Of a DNA stretch of 64,000 nucleotides, positions 32,480 to 40,736 are shown piece by piece; the stretch's first letter is position 1, and each line of letters begins with the position of its first letter. The notes beneath the pieces are model-generated. The model searched no databases, was not told where the DNA came from, and was given only the letters and a program-made list of their open reading frames with translations. This DNA comes from Cryptosporangium phraense. GTDB taxonomy: Bacteria > Actinomycetota > Actinomycetes > Mycobacteriales > Cryptosporangiaceae. Location of the stretch: positions 124,001 to 188,000 of the forward strand of contig NZ_VIRS01000013.1 of assembly GCF_006912135.1 (NCBI RefSeq), read 5' to 3'. A program made the translations under genes and the position numbers.

Positions 32480-33219
32480 GACGTTATCCAGTCGGCCAGG
32501 AGCTGCCTGCGGTCGTCCGACAGGTGGACCCCGTACTCGTCCAGCAGGTCGCGCTGGGCCTGGGCCGCGGCCTCGACCCCGTCTCGGGCGTCGATGAGCT
32601 CGAAGAGCCGGCTGTGCAGCCGCACCCAGCGCTCCGTGAGCTCGGGACTGTCACCCGCCTCGGCGATCTCGGACTCGATCATCCCGGTGGCGACCGAGCG
32701 CACCACCGCGCTGCAGACCTGGAGCAGCGGGTTGCCGGTCGCCCGGGCGATCGCGTCGTGAAAATCGACGTCGGCCCGGCTCCAGGCGCTCCGACCGGCT
32801 CCGGCCGCGGTGCGCAGCCGCTCGAGCGCGGCCCGCATCTCGGCGATCTGGGTCTCGTCGTGCAGCCGGGCGGCCAGGAACGAGGCCGCGCCGTCGAGCA
32901 GGATCCGGAACTGCAGCAGGTCCTCGAACGAGATCTCGCCCGAGCGGGCCAGCTTGGCCATCGGGCGACGCAGGGTCTCGGGGCTGAGCGGCAGCAGCTC
33001 GGCGCCCTGCGGATCGCCCTGCCGGGACCGGAGCAGGCCGTTGCTCTCCAGCACCCGCAGCGCCTCGCGGATCGTCGAGCGGGAGACCTGGAACTGACGC
33101 ATCAGCTCGCGCTCGCTGGGCAGCCGCTCGCCGGCGCGTAACTCTCCCCGCCGGAGCGCGGACTCGATCTGCTCGACCACCCGCTCGTAGGCCCGGACCG
33201 GCCGGACCGGCTCGAACAT
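32476..33219 (-). CDS. GntR-family regulator, FadR subfamily (FCD domain)
   Basis: A 247-residue regulator. The winged helix shows 'LPSERELMRQFQVSRSTIRE' and 'ALRVLESNGLL', standard for GntR proteins. The C-terminal FCD domain is all-helical with the metal-ligand pattern 'DVDFHDAIARATGNPLL' and later 'RWVRLHSRLFELI'. The ATG at 33219 follows GGAGG and is preferred over an upstream extension. It is divergent from the oligopeptide ABC transporter operon, and two palindromes, one a near-perfect FadR-type site, lie between. It most likely controls that operon in response to a carboxylic acid. Confidence 0.9.
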   Translation of the reverse strand: MFEPVRPVRAYERVVEQIESALRRGELRAGERLPSERELMRQFQVSRSTIREALRVLESNGLLRSRQGDPQGAELLPLSPETLRRPMAKLARSGEISFEDLLQFRILLDGAASFLAARLHDETQIAEMRAALERLRTAAGAGRSAWSRADVDFHDAIARATGNPLLQVCSAVVRSVATGMIESEIAEAGDSPELTERWVRLHSRLFELIDARDGVEAAAQAQRDLLDEYGVHLSDDRRQLLADWITS

Positions 33220-33292
33220 CGACCGATCGCCTCCCTCCGCGTCGGTAACCAGCCGTTCACACAAGTCGAAACGGGATTGTCATCGGTGGCGA

Positions 33293-33312
33293 CGGGTCAG
33301 ATCGTTGACCCG
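33293..33312. promoter_or_regulatory. Inverted repeat in front of the ABC transporter operon
   Basis: CGGGTCA at 33293-33299 and TGACCCG at 33306-33312 form 7-bp arms around a 6-bp centre. It lies between the GntR gene and the transporter operon, nearer the regulator. The arms differ from the second palindrome at 33355, so it may be a lower-affinity site of the same protein or serve another regulator. Confidence 0.45.
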
Positions 33313-33354
33313 AAATCCGCCGCCGTGCCAGGCTGTCGGCCAACACCCTAGTGG

Positions 33355-33369
33355 ACTGGTCCGACCAGT
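33355..33369. promoter_or_regulatory. FadR-type operator ACTGGTCCGACCAGT
   Basis: This 15-bp palindrome with one central base has the core TGGTCnGACCA, the classic recognition pattern of FadR-subfamily GntR regulators (E. coli FadR uses a nearly identical core). It is 26 bp before the first gene of the transporter operon, where bound regulator would block initiation. The adjacent divergent FadR-type gene is the obvious cognate. Confidence 0.75.
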
Positions 33370-33395
33370 GAAGGCTTTGCGGAGGTGTGGGCGTC

Positions 33396-34919
33396 TTGGC
33401 CGTACGGAGAGTGCTGAGCACTGCGATCGGCGCCTTAGCGCTGTGTCTGGCCGCCACCGCCTGTTCGGCCGGTGACGATTCGTCCAGCAAAGGTCCGACC
33501 AGCGAGAAGACGTCGGCGACGTTCGGCTTCACGGCCGCGCCCGACAACCTCGACTTCACCACCACCGACGGGGCGGCGATCCCGCAGGTGCTGCTCGACA
33601 ACGTCTACCAGGGCCTGGTGAAGCTCAGCCCGGACGGCAAGATCGTCGGCTCGCTGGCCAAGTCGTGGACGGTGTCGCCCGACAACAAGACCTACGACTT
33701 CCAGCTCCAGCCGAACGCGACGTTCTCCAACGGCGACAAGTTCACCGCCGACGACGTCAAGTTCAGCATCGAGCGGGTCAAGAGCTCGGCCTGGAAGATC
33801 TCGCTCAAGGCCTACATGGACGTCGTCGACCAGGTGCAGGTGGTCTCGCCGACCGAGGTCAAGGTGGTGCTCAAGCAGCCCAGCAACGACTGGCTGTTCC
33901 GGATGACGACGCGGATCGGCGCGATGTTCGACCCCCAGGGGGTCACCGACCTGGCCAACAAGGCGATCGGCACCGGGCCCTACACGGTCTCGCAGTTCAA
34001 CCGGAACGACTCGGTCGTCCTCACCGCGCGCAGTGACTACTGGGCCACCAAGCCCAAGCTCAAGACCGTCAAGTTCCAGTACTTCAGCGACACCAACGCC
34101 GAGAACAGCGCGCTGCTCTCCGGCGGCATCGACGGCATCATCGCGCTCCAGACGCCCGACACGCTCGGCCAGTTCAAGAGCAACTCCGACCTGACCGTGT
34201 CCCAGGGCACGACCAACGGTGAGGTCGTGCTCTCGATGAACAACGCCAAGGGCGTGTTCACGAACAAGGCGCTGCGCCAGGCGGTGAACTACGCCATCGA
34301 CCGGAAAGCCTTGGTCAAGGCCGCCTATGGGGGTTACGGCTCGCTGATCGGCAGCATGGTGCCGCCGACCGACCCCTGGTATCAGGACCTCTCGAACGCC
34401 TACCCGTACGACGCGGCGAAGGCGAAGGCCCTCATCGCCCAGTCCGGGGTGAAGAACCCGTCGGTGGCCTTCAAGATCCCGAACCTGCCCTACGCGGTGT
34501 CGTCCGCCCAGGTGGTCAAGTCCGACCTGGCCAAGGTGGGCATCACGGCGAACATCTCGGTGCTGCAGTTCCCGGCGGCCTGGCTCGACCAGGTGTTCAC
34601 CAAGCACGACTTCGACATGTCGATCATCGCCCACGTCGAGGCCCGCGACATCGCGACCTACGGCGACAAGAAGTACTACTGGGGCTACGACAACCCGGCC
34701 GTCACGAAGCTCCTCGCCGAAGCCGACGCCGGTACGCCCCAGCAGCAGATCACCGACTACCAGCAGGTCGCCAAGACGCTCTCCGACGACGCCGTCAGCG
34801 ACTGGCTGTTCCTCCTGCCGAACATCGAGGTCCTGCGCAAGGGCCTGAGCGGGGTGCCGGTGAACGGCCTGTCCGAGTCCTTCGACGTCAGCGGCGTGAG
34901 CTGGGGCAGCGGCTCGTGA
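33396..34919 (+). CDS. Oligopeptide/solute-binding lipoprotein (ABC family 5)
   Basis: About 507 residues with a lipoprotein signal peptide ending in ATAC (lipidated Cys23 with this start). It belongs to the DppA/OppA family 5 binding proteins: 'LVKLSPDGKIVGSLAKSWTV', 'FSNGDKFTADDVKFSIERVK', 'GTGPYTVSQFNRNDSVVL' and 'LRQAVNYAIDRKALVKAAYG' are its usual conserved blocks. The TTG at 33396 has GGAGG ten bases upstream; a GTG at 33387 lies too close to that site but cannot be excluded. It is first in a nine-gene operon with two permeases, two ATPases and four catabolic enzymes. The ligand may be a peptide or an oligo-amide. Confidence 0.92.
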   Translation: MAVRRVLSTAIGALALCLAATACSAGDDSSSKGPTSEKTSATFGFTAAPDNLDFTTTDGAAIPQVLLDNVYQGLVKLSPDGKIVGSLAKSWTVSPDNKTYDFQLQPNATFSNGDKFTADDVKFSIERVKSSAWKISLKAYMDVVDQVQVVSPTEVKVVLKQPSNDWLFRMTTRIGAMFDPQGVTDLANKAIGTGPYTVSQFNRNDSVVLTARSDYWATKPKLKTVKFQYFSDTNAENSALLSGGIDGIIALQTPDTLGQFKSNSDLTVSQGTTNGEVVLSMNNAKGVFTNKALRQAVNYAIDRKALVKAAYGGYGSLIGSMVPPTDPWYQDLSNAYPYDAAKAKALIAQSGVKNPSVAFKIPNLPYAVSSAQVVKSDLAKVGITANISVLQFPAAWLDQVFTKHDFDMSIIAHVEARDIATYGDKKYYWGYDNPAVTKLLAEADAGTPQQQITDYQQVAKTLSDDAVSDWLFLLPNIEVLRKGLSGVPVNGLSESFDVSGVSWGSGS

Positions 34920-35863
34920 TCGGCCGTCTGGCCATCAGGACCGGGATCCTGGTGGCCAGCCTGGTCGTCGCCTCGATCGCGGTCTTCCTGATCATGGCCG
35001 TGCTCCCGGGCGATCCGGCCACGGTGAAGCTCGGCGTGAACGCCAACCCGGCCCAGGTCCAGGAGCTGCGCCACCAGTTCGGCACCGACCGGCCGCTGGT
35101 GGCGCAGTACCTGTCGTGGGTCGGTGGGCTGATGCACGGCTCGTTCGGCACCTCGTACCTGACCAACGCCGCGGTCGGGCCGCAGATCGCGGCCAAGATC
35201 CAGGTGACGCTCTGGCTGGTGGTGCTCGCCCTGGTCGTCGCGGTGGTGGTCGCGGTCCCGATGGGCGTCCTGGCCGCCGTGCGCTCCCGCCGGGCCGACG
35301 GCGCCGCGCTGGCCGGCGTCAGCCAGCTGGGCATGGCCGTGCCCAGCTTCATCCTGGCGATCCTGCTCATCGACCTGTTCGCGGTCCGGCTGCACTGGGT
35401 GCCCTCCGGCGGCTGGGTGCCGCCGACGGCCGGCCCGGGGCCGTTCCTCAAGCAGGTCGCGCTGCCGGTCCTGTCGCTCGGGCTGATCCAGGCCGCGCTG
35501 CTCAGCCGGTACGTCCGGTCGGCCACGCTCGACGTCCTGCGGGAGGACCACATCCGGACGGCTCGGGCCAAGGGCCTCTCGCCGGGCCGGGCCTTCCTCC
35601 GCCACGGGCTGCGCAACGCCGCTATCCCGGTGGTCACCGTGCTCGGCCTGCAGCTGGCGGCGCTGCTGATCGACGCGATCGTCATCGAGAAGGTGTTCGT
35701 CATCCCGGGGCTGGGCAGCCTGCTGCTGACCTCGGTCTCCAACCGGGATCTGCTGCTCGTCCAGGGCATCGTGATGGTGCTGGTGGGGGCCGTCCTGGTG
35801 ATCAACTACGTGGTCGACCTGGCCTATGTCGCCATCGACCCGCGGCTGCGGAGGTCGGCGTGA
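34916..35863 (+). CDS. Oligopeptide-type ABC permease (DppB-like)
   Basis: A 315-residue inner-membrane permease with six helices. 'MAVLPGDPATVKLG' at the N-terminus, 'FGTDRPLVAQYLSWVGGLMH' and the coupling loop 'DHIRTARAKGLSPGRAFLRH' (EAA motif) are typical of DppB/OppB. It overlaps the binding-protein stop through GTGA and the next permease by four bases. It pairs with the DppC-like subunit to form the pore. Confidence 0.93.
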   Translation: MIGRLAIRTGILVASLVVASIAVFLIMAVLPGDPATVKLGVNANPAQVQELRHQFGTDRPLVAQYLSWVGGLMHGSFGTSYLTNAAVGPQIAAKIQVTLWLVVLALVVAVVVAVPMGVLAAVRSRRADGAALAGVSQLGMAVPSFILAILLIDLFAVRLHWVPSGGWVPPTAGPGPFLKQVALPVLSLGLIQAALLSRYVRSATLDVLREDHIRTARAKGLSPGRAFLRHGLRNAAIPVVTVLGLQLAALLIDAIVIEKVFVIPGLGSLLLTSVSNRDLLLVQGIVMVLVGAVLVINYVVDLAYVAIDPRLRRSA

Positions 35864-36723
35864 GCATCGCCGATTCCGTCCGCCTGTCCCGGCCCCGGCC
35901 CCGGCGCCGTCGGCGTGCGCCGACGATGGTCGTCGGTGCGGTGATCGTCGGTCTGGTGCTGCTCGCGGCCCTCGTCTCGTTCGTCTGGACGCCGTTCGAC
36001 CCGACGGACGTCGACGCCGCGGTCCGACTGCGGGGCCCGAGCGGGACGCACTGGCTGGGCACCGACACGCTCGGCCGGGACGTCTTCAGCCAGCTGCTCG
36101 TCGGCGCTCGCACCACGCTGTTCGTCGGCGTGATCGCGGTCGGCGTCGGGGCGATCGTCGGCACGCCGCTGGGCATCGCGGCCGGGATGACCGACCGGAT
36201 CGTCTCGGAGCTGATCCGGCGGTTCATCGACCTGCTGCTGGCGTTCCCGGCGCTCCTGCTGGCCGTCATGTTCGGCGCGGTCTACGGGGCCAGCACGCTG
36301 ACCGCGATGCTGGCGATCGGCATCGCGACCGCCCCGGCGTTCGCCCGGCTGGCCCGGGCCGGAACTCTGCAGGTGATGGCGAGCGAGTACGTGCTCGCGG
36401 CCCGGGTCGCCGGGCGGCGGGCGCCGGCGATCGCGGTGCGGCACGTGCTGCCGAACATCGCCGGGGTGCTGATCGTGCAGGCGTCGGTCTCCTACGGCAT
36501 CGCCGTGCTGGCCGAGTCGGGCCTGTCCTACCTGGGCTTCGGCACGCCGCCGCCCACCCCGTCGTGGGGCCGGATGCTGCAGGACGCACAGACGCTGATC
36601 TTCACCGACCCGCTGCTCTCGCTGTGGCCGGCCGCGGCGATCGCGCTCGCCGTACTCGGCTTCAACCTGCTCGGCGACGGCCTGCGCGACCGGTTCGACC
36701 CTCGTCTGGAGCAGCGCCGATGA
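35860..36723 (+). CDS. Oligopeptide-type ABC permease (DppC-like)
   Basis: A 287-residue permease. 'GTHWLGTDTLGRDVFSQLLV' is the hallmark of DppC/OppC proteins, and the EAA coupling loop is 'SEYVLAARVAGRRAPAIAVR'. An Arg-rich N-terminal stretch precedes the first helix. The GTG start at 35860 overlaps the previous stop and has GGAGG seven to eight bases ahead; the end overlaps the first ATPase gene by ATGA. Confidence 0.93.
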   Translation: MSIADSVRLSRPRPRRRRRAPTMVVGAVIVGLVLLAALVSFVWTPFDPTDVDAAVRLRGPSGTHWLGTDTLGRDVFSQLLVGARTTLFVGVIAVGVGAIVGTPLGIAAGMTDRIVSELIRRFIDLLLAFPALLLAVMFGAVYGASTLTAMLAIGIATAPAFARLARAGTLQVMASEYVLAARVAGRRAPAIAVRHVLPNIAGVLIVQASVSYGIAVLAESGLSYLGFGTPPPTPSWGRMLQDAQTLIFTDPLLSLWPAAAIALAVLGFNLLGDGLRDRFDPRLEQRR

Positions 36724-37679
36724 ACGCCGTGCTGACCGTCGACCGGCTCTCGGTGGGCGCCGGGGACACCCCGCTGGTCCGGGACGTCTCGTTCACGCTG
36801 GGCCGGGGCGAACGCGTCGGGCTGATCGGCGAGTCCGGGTCGGGCAAGTCGCTGACCGCGCTGAGCGTGCTCGGCCTGCTGCCGGAAGGCGTCCGGGCCG
36901 AGGGATCGATCCGGCTGGCCGGCGTCGACCACGAGCTGGTCGGGGCGGGGGAGCGAGAGCTGGGCCGCATCCGGGGCAAGCAGCTGACGATGGTCTTCCA
37001 AGAGCCGATGACCTCGCTCGACCCCACCCAGCGGATCGGCGACCAGGTGGCCGAGGTCCTGCGGATCCACTCCCGGATCAGCCGGACGGCCGCCCGCGCC
37101 CACGCGGTCGAGCTGCTGGAACGGGTGCGGCTGCCGGATCCTGCGCGGACGGCGAGGGCGTACCCGCACCAGCTCTCCGGCGGTCAGCGGCAACGGGTGG
37201 TGCTGGCGATCGCGCTGGCCAACCGGCCGGCCGTGATCCTCTGCGACGAACCGACCACCGCGCTGGACGTGACCGTGCAGGCGCAGATGCTGGCCCTGAT
37301 CGAGCAGGCGGTGGCCGACGACGGCAGCGCGTTGCTGTTCATCACCCACGACCTGGCCGTCGTCGCGACGATCTGCGAGCGCGTGCTGGTGATGTACGGC
37401 GGCCGGATCGTGGAGAGCGGCCCGGTGGCGGACGTGTTCCGGCGTCCGCGGCACCGCTACACCGCCGGTCTGCTCGCCGCGTCCGATCTCACCGCCGACG
37501 ACGGCACCGGCCGGCTGCCCACGATCCCCGGCAGCGTGCCCGGGGCCGGCCGGTTCCCGGCCGGCTGTGTGTTCCGCACCCGGTGCGCGGCCGCGACCGA
37601 CGTCTGCGCCGAGCTCCCGGAGTGGACGCCGACCGGCGGCGGGGGATACGCCTGCTGGCACCCGGCGGGCACGCCATGA
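36720..37679 (+). CDS. Oligopeptide-type ABC ATPase (DppD-like)
   Basis: A 319-residue ATPase. Walker A 'GESGSGKSLT', Q-loop 'MVFQEPMTSLDP', signature 'LSGGQRQRVVLAIAL', Walker B 'VILCDEPTTALD' and H-loop 'LFITHDLAVVA' are intact. The C-terminal 'GCVFRTRCAAATDVC' with clustered cysteines is the oligo_HPY extension seen in Dpp/Opp ATPases. It is linked by four-base overlaps on both sides. Confidence 0.93.
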   Translation: MNAVLTVDRLSVGAGDTPLVRDVSFTLGRGERVGLIGESGSGKSLTALSVLGLLPEGVRAEGSIRLAGVDHELVGAGERELGRIRGKQLTMVFQEPMTSLDPTQRIGDQVAEVLRIHSRISRTAARAHAVELLERVRLPDPARTARAYPHQLSGGQRQRVVLAIALANRPAVILCDEPTTALDVTVQAQMLALIEQAVADDGSALLFITHDLAVVATICERVLVMYGGRIVESGPVADVFRRPRHRYTAGLLAASDLTADDGTGRLPTIPGSVPGAGRFPAGCVFRTRCAAATDVCAELPEWTPTGGGGYACWHPAGTP

Positions 37680-38578
37680 GCCTGATCGAGGTCGACGACG
37701 TGCACCGCGTCTACGGCTCGGGCCGCTTCGGCGGGCGGACCGTGCACGCGCTGCGCGGGGTGAGCTTCGCGGTCGAGCGCGGTGAGCGGTTCGGCATCGT
37801 CGGCGAGTCCGGGTCCGGCAAGTCGACGCTGATCCGGCTGCTCGCCGGGCTCGACCGGCCGACGTCGGGAATGGTCCGGTTCGACGGCCGGGAGGTCTCC
37901 GGCCGCAGCGAACGGCAGCTGCGGTTCCTGCGCGAGCAGTTGCAGGTCGTGTTCCAGGACCCGATGAGCTCGCTGGACCCCCGGATGAACGTCCGGCAGA
38001 TCGTCAGCGAGCCGCTGATCGGTACCCGGCATCCGGACCCGGTCGGCCGGGTCCGCGAGCTGCTGGCCGCGGTCGGGCTGGAGGCCGGTGCGGCCGACCG
38101 CTACCCGCACCAGTTCTCCGGCGGGCAGCGGCAGCGGATCTCGATCGCCCGCGCGCTGGCTCCGCAGCCCTCGGTGCTGATCGCCGACGAGCCGGTCAGC
38201 GCCCTGGACGTCTCGGTGCGGGCGCAGATCCTCAACCTGCTCGCCGACCTGGTCGACGAGTTCGCGCTGACGATGGTCTTCGTCTCGCACGACCTGTCGG
38301 TGGTGCGCCGGGTCTGCGACCGGGTCGCTGTGCTGCGCGACGGCGAGCTGGTCGAGGTGGGCACGACCGAGCAGGTCTACTCCGATCGCGCGCAGCCGTA
38401 CACGCGCCAGCTCGTCGCGGCGATCCCGACCATCGAGCGGGCGCTGGCCGGTGTGGATGCCGAACAGCTGGCCGGCCAGGTCGCCGCCGCCGGCGGCGCT
38501 CCCGAGAAGAGCGCTCCTGACGGGAGCGCTCCTGACGGGAGCGCTCCGGTCGGCGCTCGGAAGGATGAGGAGGGGTGA
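37676..38578 (+). CDS. Oligopeptide-type ABC ATPase (DppF-like)
   Basis: A 300-residue ATPase. Walker A 'GESGSGKSTL', Q-loop 'VVFQDPMSSLDP', signature 'FSGGQRQRISIARAL', Walker B 'VLIADEPVSALD' and 'FVSHDLSVVRRV' are present. The C-terminal 25 residues hold a short repeat (SAPDG, SAPDG, SAPVG) in place of the Cys-rich extension that DppF-like proteins often have. The stop overlaps the next start (TGATG), tying the transporter to the following aldehyde dehydrogenase. Confidence 0.93.
   Translation: MSLIEVDDVHRVYGSGRFGGRTVHALRGVSFAVERGERFGIVGESGSGKSTLIRLLAGLDRPTSGMVRFDGREVSGRSERQLRFLREQLQVVFQDPMSSLDPRMNVRQIVSEPLIGTRHPDPVGRVRELLAAVGLEAGAADRYPHQFSGGQRQRISIARALAPQPSVLIADEPVSALDVSVRAQILNLLADLVDEFALTMVFVSHDLSVVRRVCDRVAVLRDGELVEVGTTEQVYSDRAQPYTRQLVAAIPTIERALAGVDAEQLAGQVAAAGGAPEKSAPDGSAPDGSAPVGARKDEEG
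38510..38554 (+). repeat. 15-bp coding tandem repeat at the end of the DppF-like gene
   Basis: Units start at 38510 and 38525 with sequence agcgctcctgacggg, and a third, altered copy follows at 38540. They encode SAPDG, SAPDG and SAPVG in the C-terminal tail of the ATPase. The tail is outside the conserved fold. Confidence 0.75.
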
Positions 38579-39996
38579 TGGAGGACTTTTCCGGGCTGCC
38601 GATCGGCGCCGGCTGGCGCCCGGCCGCAACCACGTCCCCGGTCCTTTTCCCTTTCGACGGCAGTCCGGTCGGTGAGGCTCCGGTCGGCGATCTCGACGCG
38701 GCCCGCGCCGCGCTCGACGCCGCCGCCGACGTGGCCCCGGCGGTGGCCGCCCTGCCGACGCGAATCCGGCACGACGTGCTGCTCGGCGTGCACGCCCGGC
38801 TCACCGCGTTCCGCGACGAATTCGAGCGCTTACTGGTCCTGGAGACCGGCAAGCCGCTCAAGGACTGCCGCACCGAGGTGTCCCGCACTCTGCTGACGCT
38901 CGTCACGTCGGCCGAGGAAGCGGCCCGCATCCACGGCGAGACCGTGCCGCTCGACGGCCTACCGGCCGGCGACGGGATGGTCGGCTTCTACCTGCGGGTA
39001 CCGATCGGCGTCGTCGTCGGCATCGCCGGGTTCAACTACCCGCTGCTGCTGGCCACCCACAAGATCGGCCCCGCGCTGGCGGCCGGCTGCCCGATCATCG
39101 TCAAGCCGGCTCCGCAGACACCGCTGGCCACGCTCCGGCTCGTCCAGCTCCTGCGCGAGGTGGGGGCCGAGCACGGCGTCCCGGCCGCGGCCGTCCAGCT
39201 GGTCACCGGCGGCGCCGACGTCGGTGCTGCGCTCACCACCGATCCGCGGGTCGCGGCCGTGTCGTTCACCGGATCGGCGCTCGTCGGGCACCGGATCGCC
39301 CGCGCCGTCGCGCCCCGCAAGACGCTGCTCGAGCTGGGCAACACCACCGCGCTGATCGTCGCCGAGGACGCCGACCTGCCGGCCGCGGCCGCGGCGGTGG
39401 CCCGGGGCGGCTTCTACGCGTCCGGTCAGGCCTGCATCTCGGTCCAGCGGGTGCTCGTCGTCGAGTCGGTCCGCGACCGGTTCCTGGAACTGCTGACTCC
39501 CCAGGTCGAGGCACTGGTGGTCGGCGATCCCCGAGAACCCGACACCGACGTCGCCCCGCTGATCGACCCGGCCGCCACCGAGCGGGTGGCGTCCTGGGTC
39601 GACGCCGCGGTGGCCGCCGGGGCGTCGGTCCTCACCGGGGACGGCACCCGGCCGACCGTACTGGCCGACGTCCCCGACGACGTCGACGCCTGGGACGAGG
39701 AGATCTTCGGGCCGGTCGTGTGCGTGCGGTCGGTGCCCGACGTGGACACCGCGATCCAGGCCGCCAACCGCTCGCGCTACGGCCTGCACGCGAGCATCTG
39801 GACGCGTTCGCTGGCCCACGCCTTCGCCGCACTGCACCGGCTGGAGGTGGGTGGCGTGGTCGTCAACGACCTGCCCGGGTTCCGCAGCGACCCGATGCCG
39901 TACGGCGGGGTGAAGGACTCCGGGATCGGACGGGAGGGCCCGCGCTACGCGATCGAGGAGCTCACCGTCACCCGGATGGCGGTGATCCGGCCGTGA
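38578..39996 (+). CDS. NAD(P)-dependent aldehyde dehydrogenase, operon member
   Basis: A 472-residue aldehyde dehydrogenase. The active-site Cys is in 'ASGQACISVQRV' and the Glu in 'LLELGNTTALIV'; 'GIAGFNYPLLLATHKIGPAL' and 'SFTGSALVG' mark the cofactor domain. 'GNTTALIV' replaces the usual 'GGKSP' after the Glu, as in some semialdehyde dehydrogenases. The ATG at 38578 has GAGGAGGGG directly upstream. The gene is locked into the transporter operon by overlaps on both sides, so it probably oxidises an aldehyde formed from the imported compound. Confidence 0.9.
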   Translation: MEDFSGLPIGAGWRPAATTSPVLFPFDGSPVGEAPVGDLDAARAALDAAADVAPAVAALPTRIRHDVLLGVHARLTAFRDEFERLLVLETGKPLKDCRTEVSRTLLTLVTSAEEAARIHGETVPLDGLPAGDGMVGFYLRVPIGVVVGIAGFNYPLLLATHKIGPALAAGCPIIVKPAPQTPLATLRLVQLLREVGAEHGVPAAAVQLVTGGADVGAALTTDPRVAAVSFTGSALVGHRIARAVAPRKTLLELGNTTALIVAEDADLPAAAAAVARGGFYASGQACISVQRVLVVESVRDRFLELLTPQVEALVVGDPREPDTDVAPLIDPAATERVASWVDAAVAAGASVLTGDGTRPTVLADVPDDVDAWDEEIFGPVVCVRSVPDVDTAIQAANRSRYGLHASIWTRSLAHAFAALHRLEVGGVVVNDLPGFRSDPMPYGGVKDSGIGREGPRYAIEELTVTRMAVIRP

Positions 39997-40724
39997 CGTC
40001 CTACCTGGACCTGTTCCGCCTCGATGGCCGGCGCGCGCTGGTCGTCGGCGCGGCCAGCGGCATCGGGCTCGAGGCCGCGCAGGCGCTCGAGGACCACGGC
40101 GCGGCCGTGACCCGCGCCGACCAGCACGCGTCCGACGGTGTCGAGAAGTTCGACGTCTTGGACGCCGACGCGGTCGTCGAACTGGCCCGGCGTCCGTTCG
40201 ACGTGCTGGTGTTCACCCCGGCGACCAACGTCCGGAAGCGGCTGACCGACTACACCGACGCCGACTTCGACCGGGTGGTCGGCCTCAACCTGCGGGCGTC
40301 GTTCCAGCTCATCCGGCATTTCGGGGCGGCCATGGCGGCGGCCGGCGGTGGCAGCATCGTCTGCTTCTCCTCGATTCGGGCCGCCACCGTCGAGCCCGGT
40401 CAGGGCGTGTACGCCGCCACCAAGTCGGGTCTGGAGTCGCTGGTCCGCACCGCGGCCGCGGAGTTCGGACCGGCCGGCGTACGGGTCAACGCGATCCGCC
40501 CGGGGGTCGTCGCGACGCCGCTCACCGACCAGTTGCGCGCCGACCCCGACTGGGCCGGCGCCTACGCGGCGAAGACCGCGCTGGGCCGCTGGTCCACCCC
40601 GGACGAGCTGGCCGGCGCCGTCGTGTACCTGGCCGGACGAGCCAGCACCTACGTGACCGGGTCGGTGCTCACCGTCGACGGCGGCTGGACCGCGCAGGAC
40701 GGCCGGTACGACCCACCCAATTGA
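39993..40724 (+). CDS. Short-chain dehydrogenase/reductase (SDR)
   Basis: A 243-residue classical SDR. The cofactor loop is 'VVGAASGIGLEAAQAL'; the catalytic Tyr/Lys are in 'VYAATKSGLESL' with the Ser in 'VCFSSIRAA'; the C-terminal 'YVTGSVLTVDGGWTAQDG' is standard. An Asp-containing 'RADQHASDG' after strand 2 suggests NAD. The GTG start overlaps the aldehyde dehydrogenase stop (GTGA). It likely oxidises or reduces a hydroxy/keto intermediate in the same pathway. Confidence 0.92.
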   Translation: MTSYLDLFRLDGRRALVVGAASGIGLEAAQALEDHGAAVTRADQHASDGVEKFDVLDADAVVELARRPFDVLVFTPATNVRKRLTDYTDADFDRVVGLNLRASFQLIRHFGAAMAAAGGGSIVCFSSIRAATVEPGQGVYAATKSGLESLVRTAAAEFGPAGVRVNAIRPGVVATPLTDQLRADPDWAGAYAAKTALGRWSTPDELAGAVVYLAGRASTYVTGSVLTVDGGWTAQDGRYDPPN

Positions 40725-40736
40725 AAGGCCCGCACC

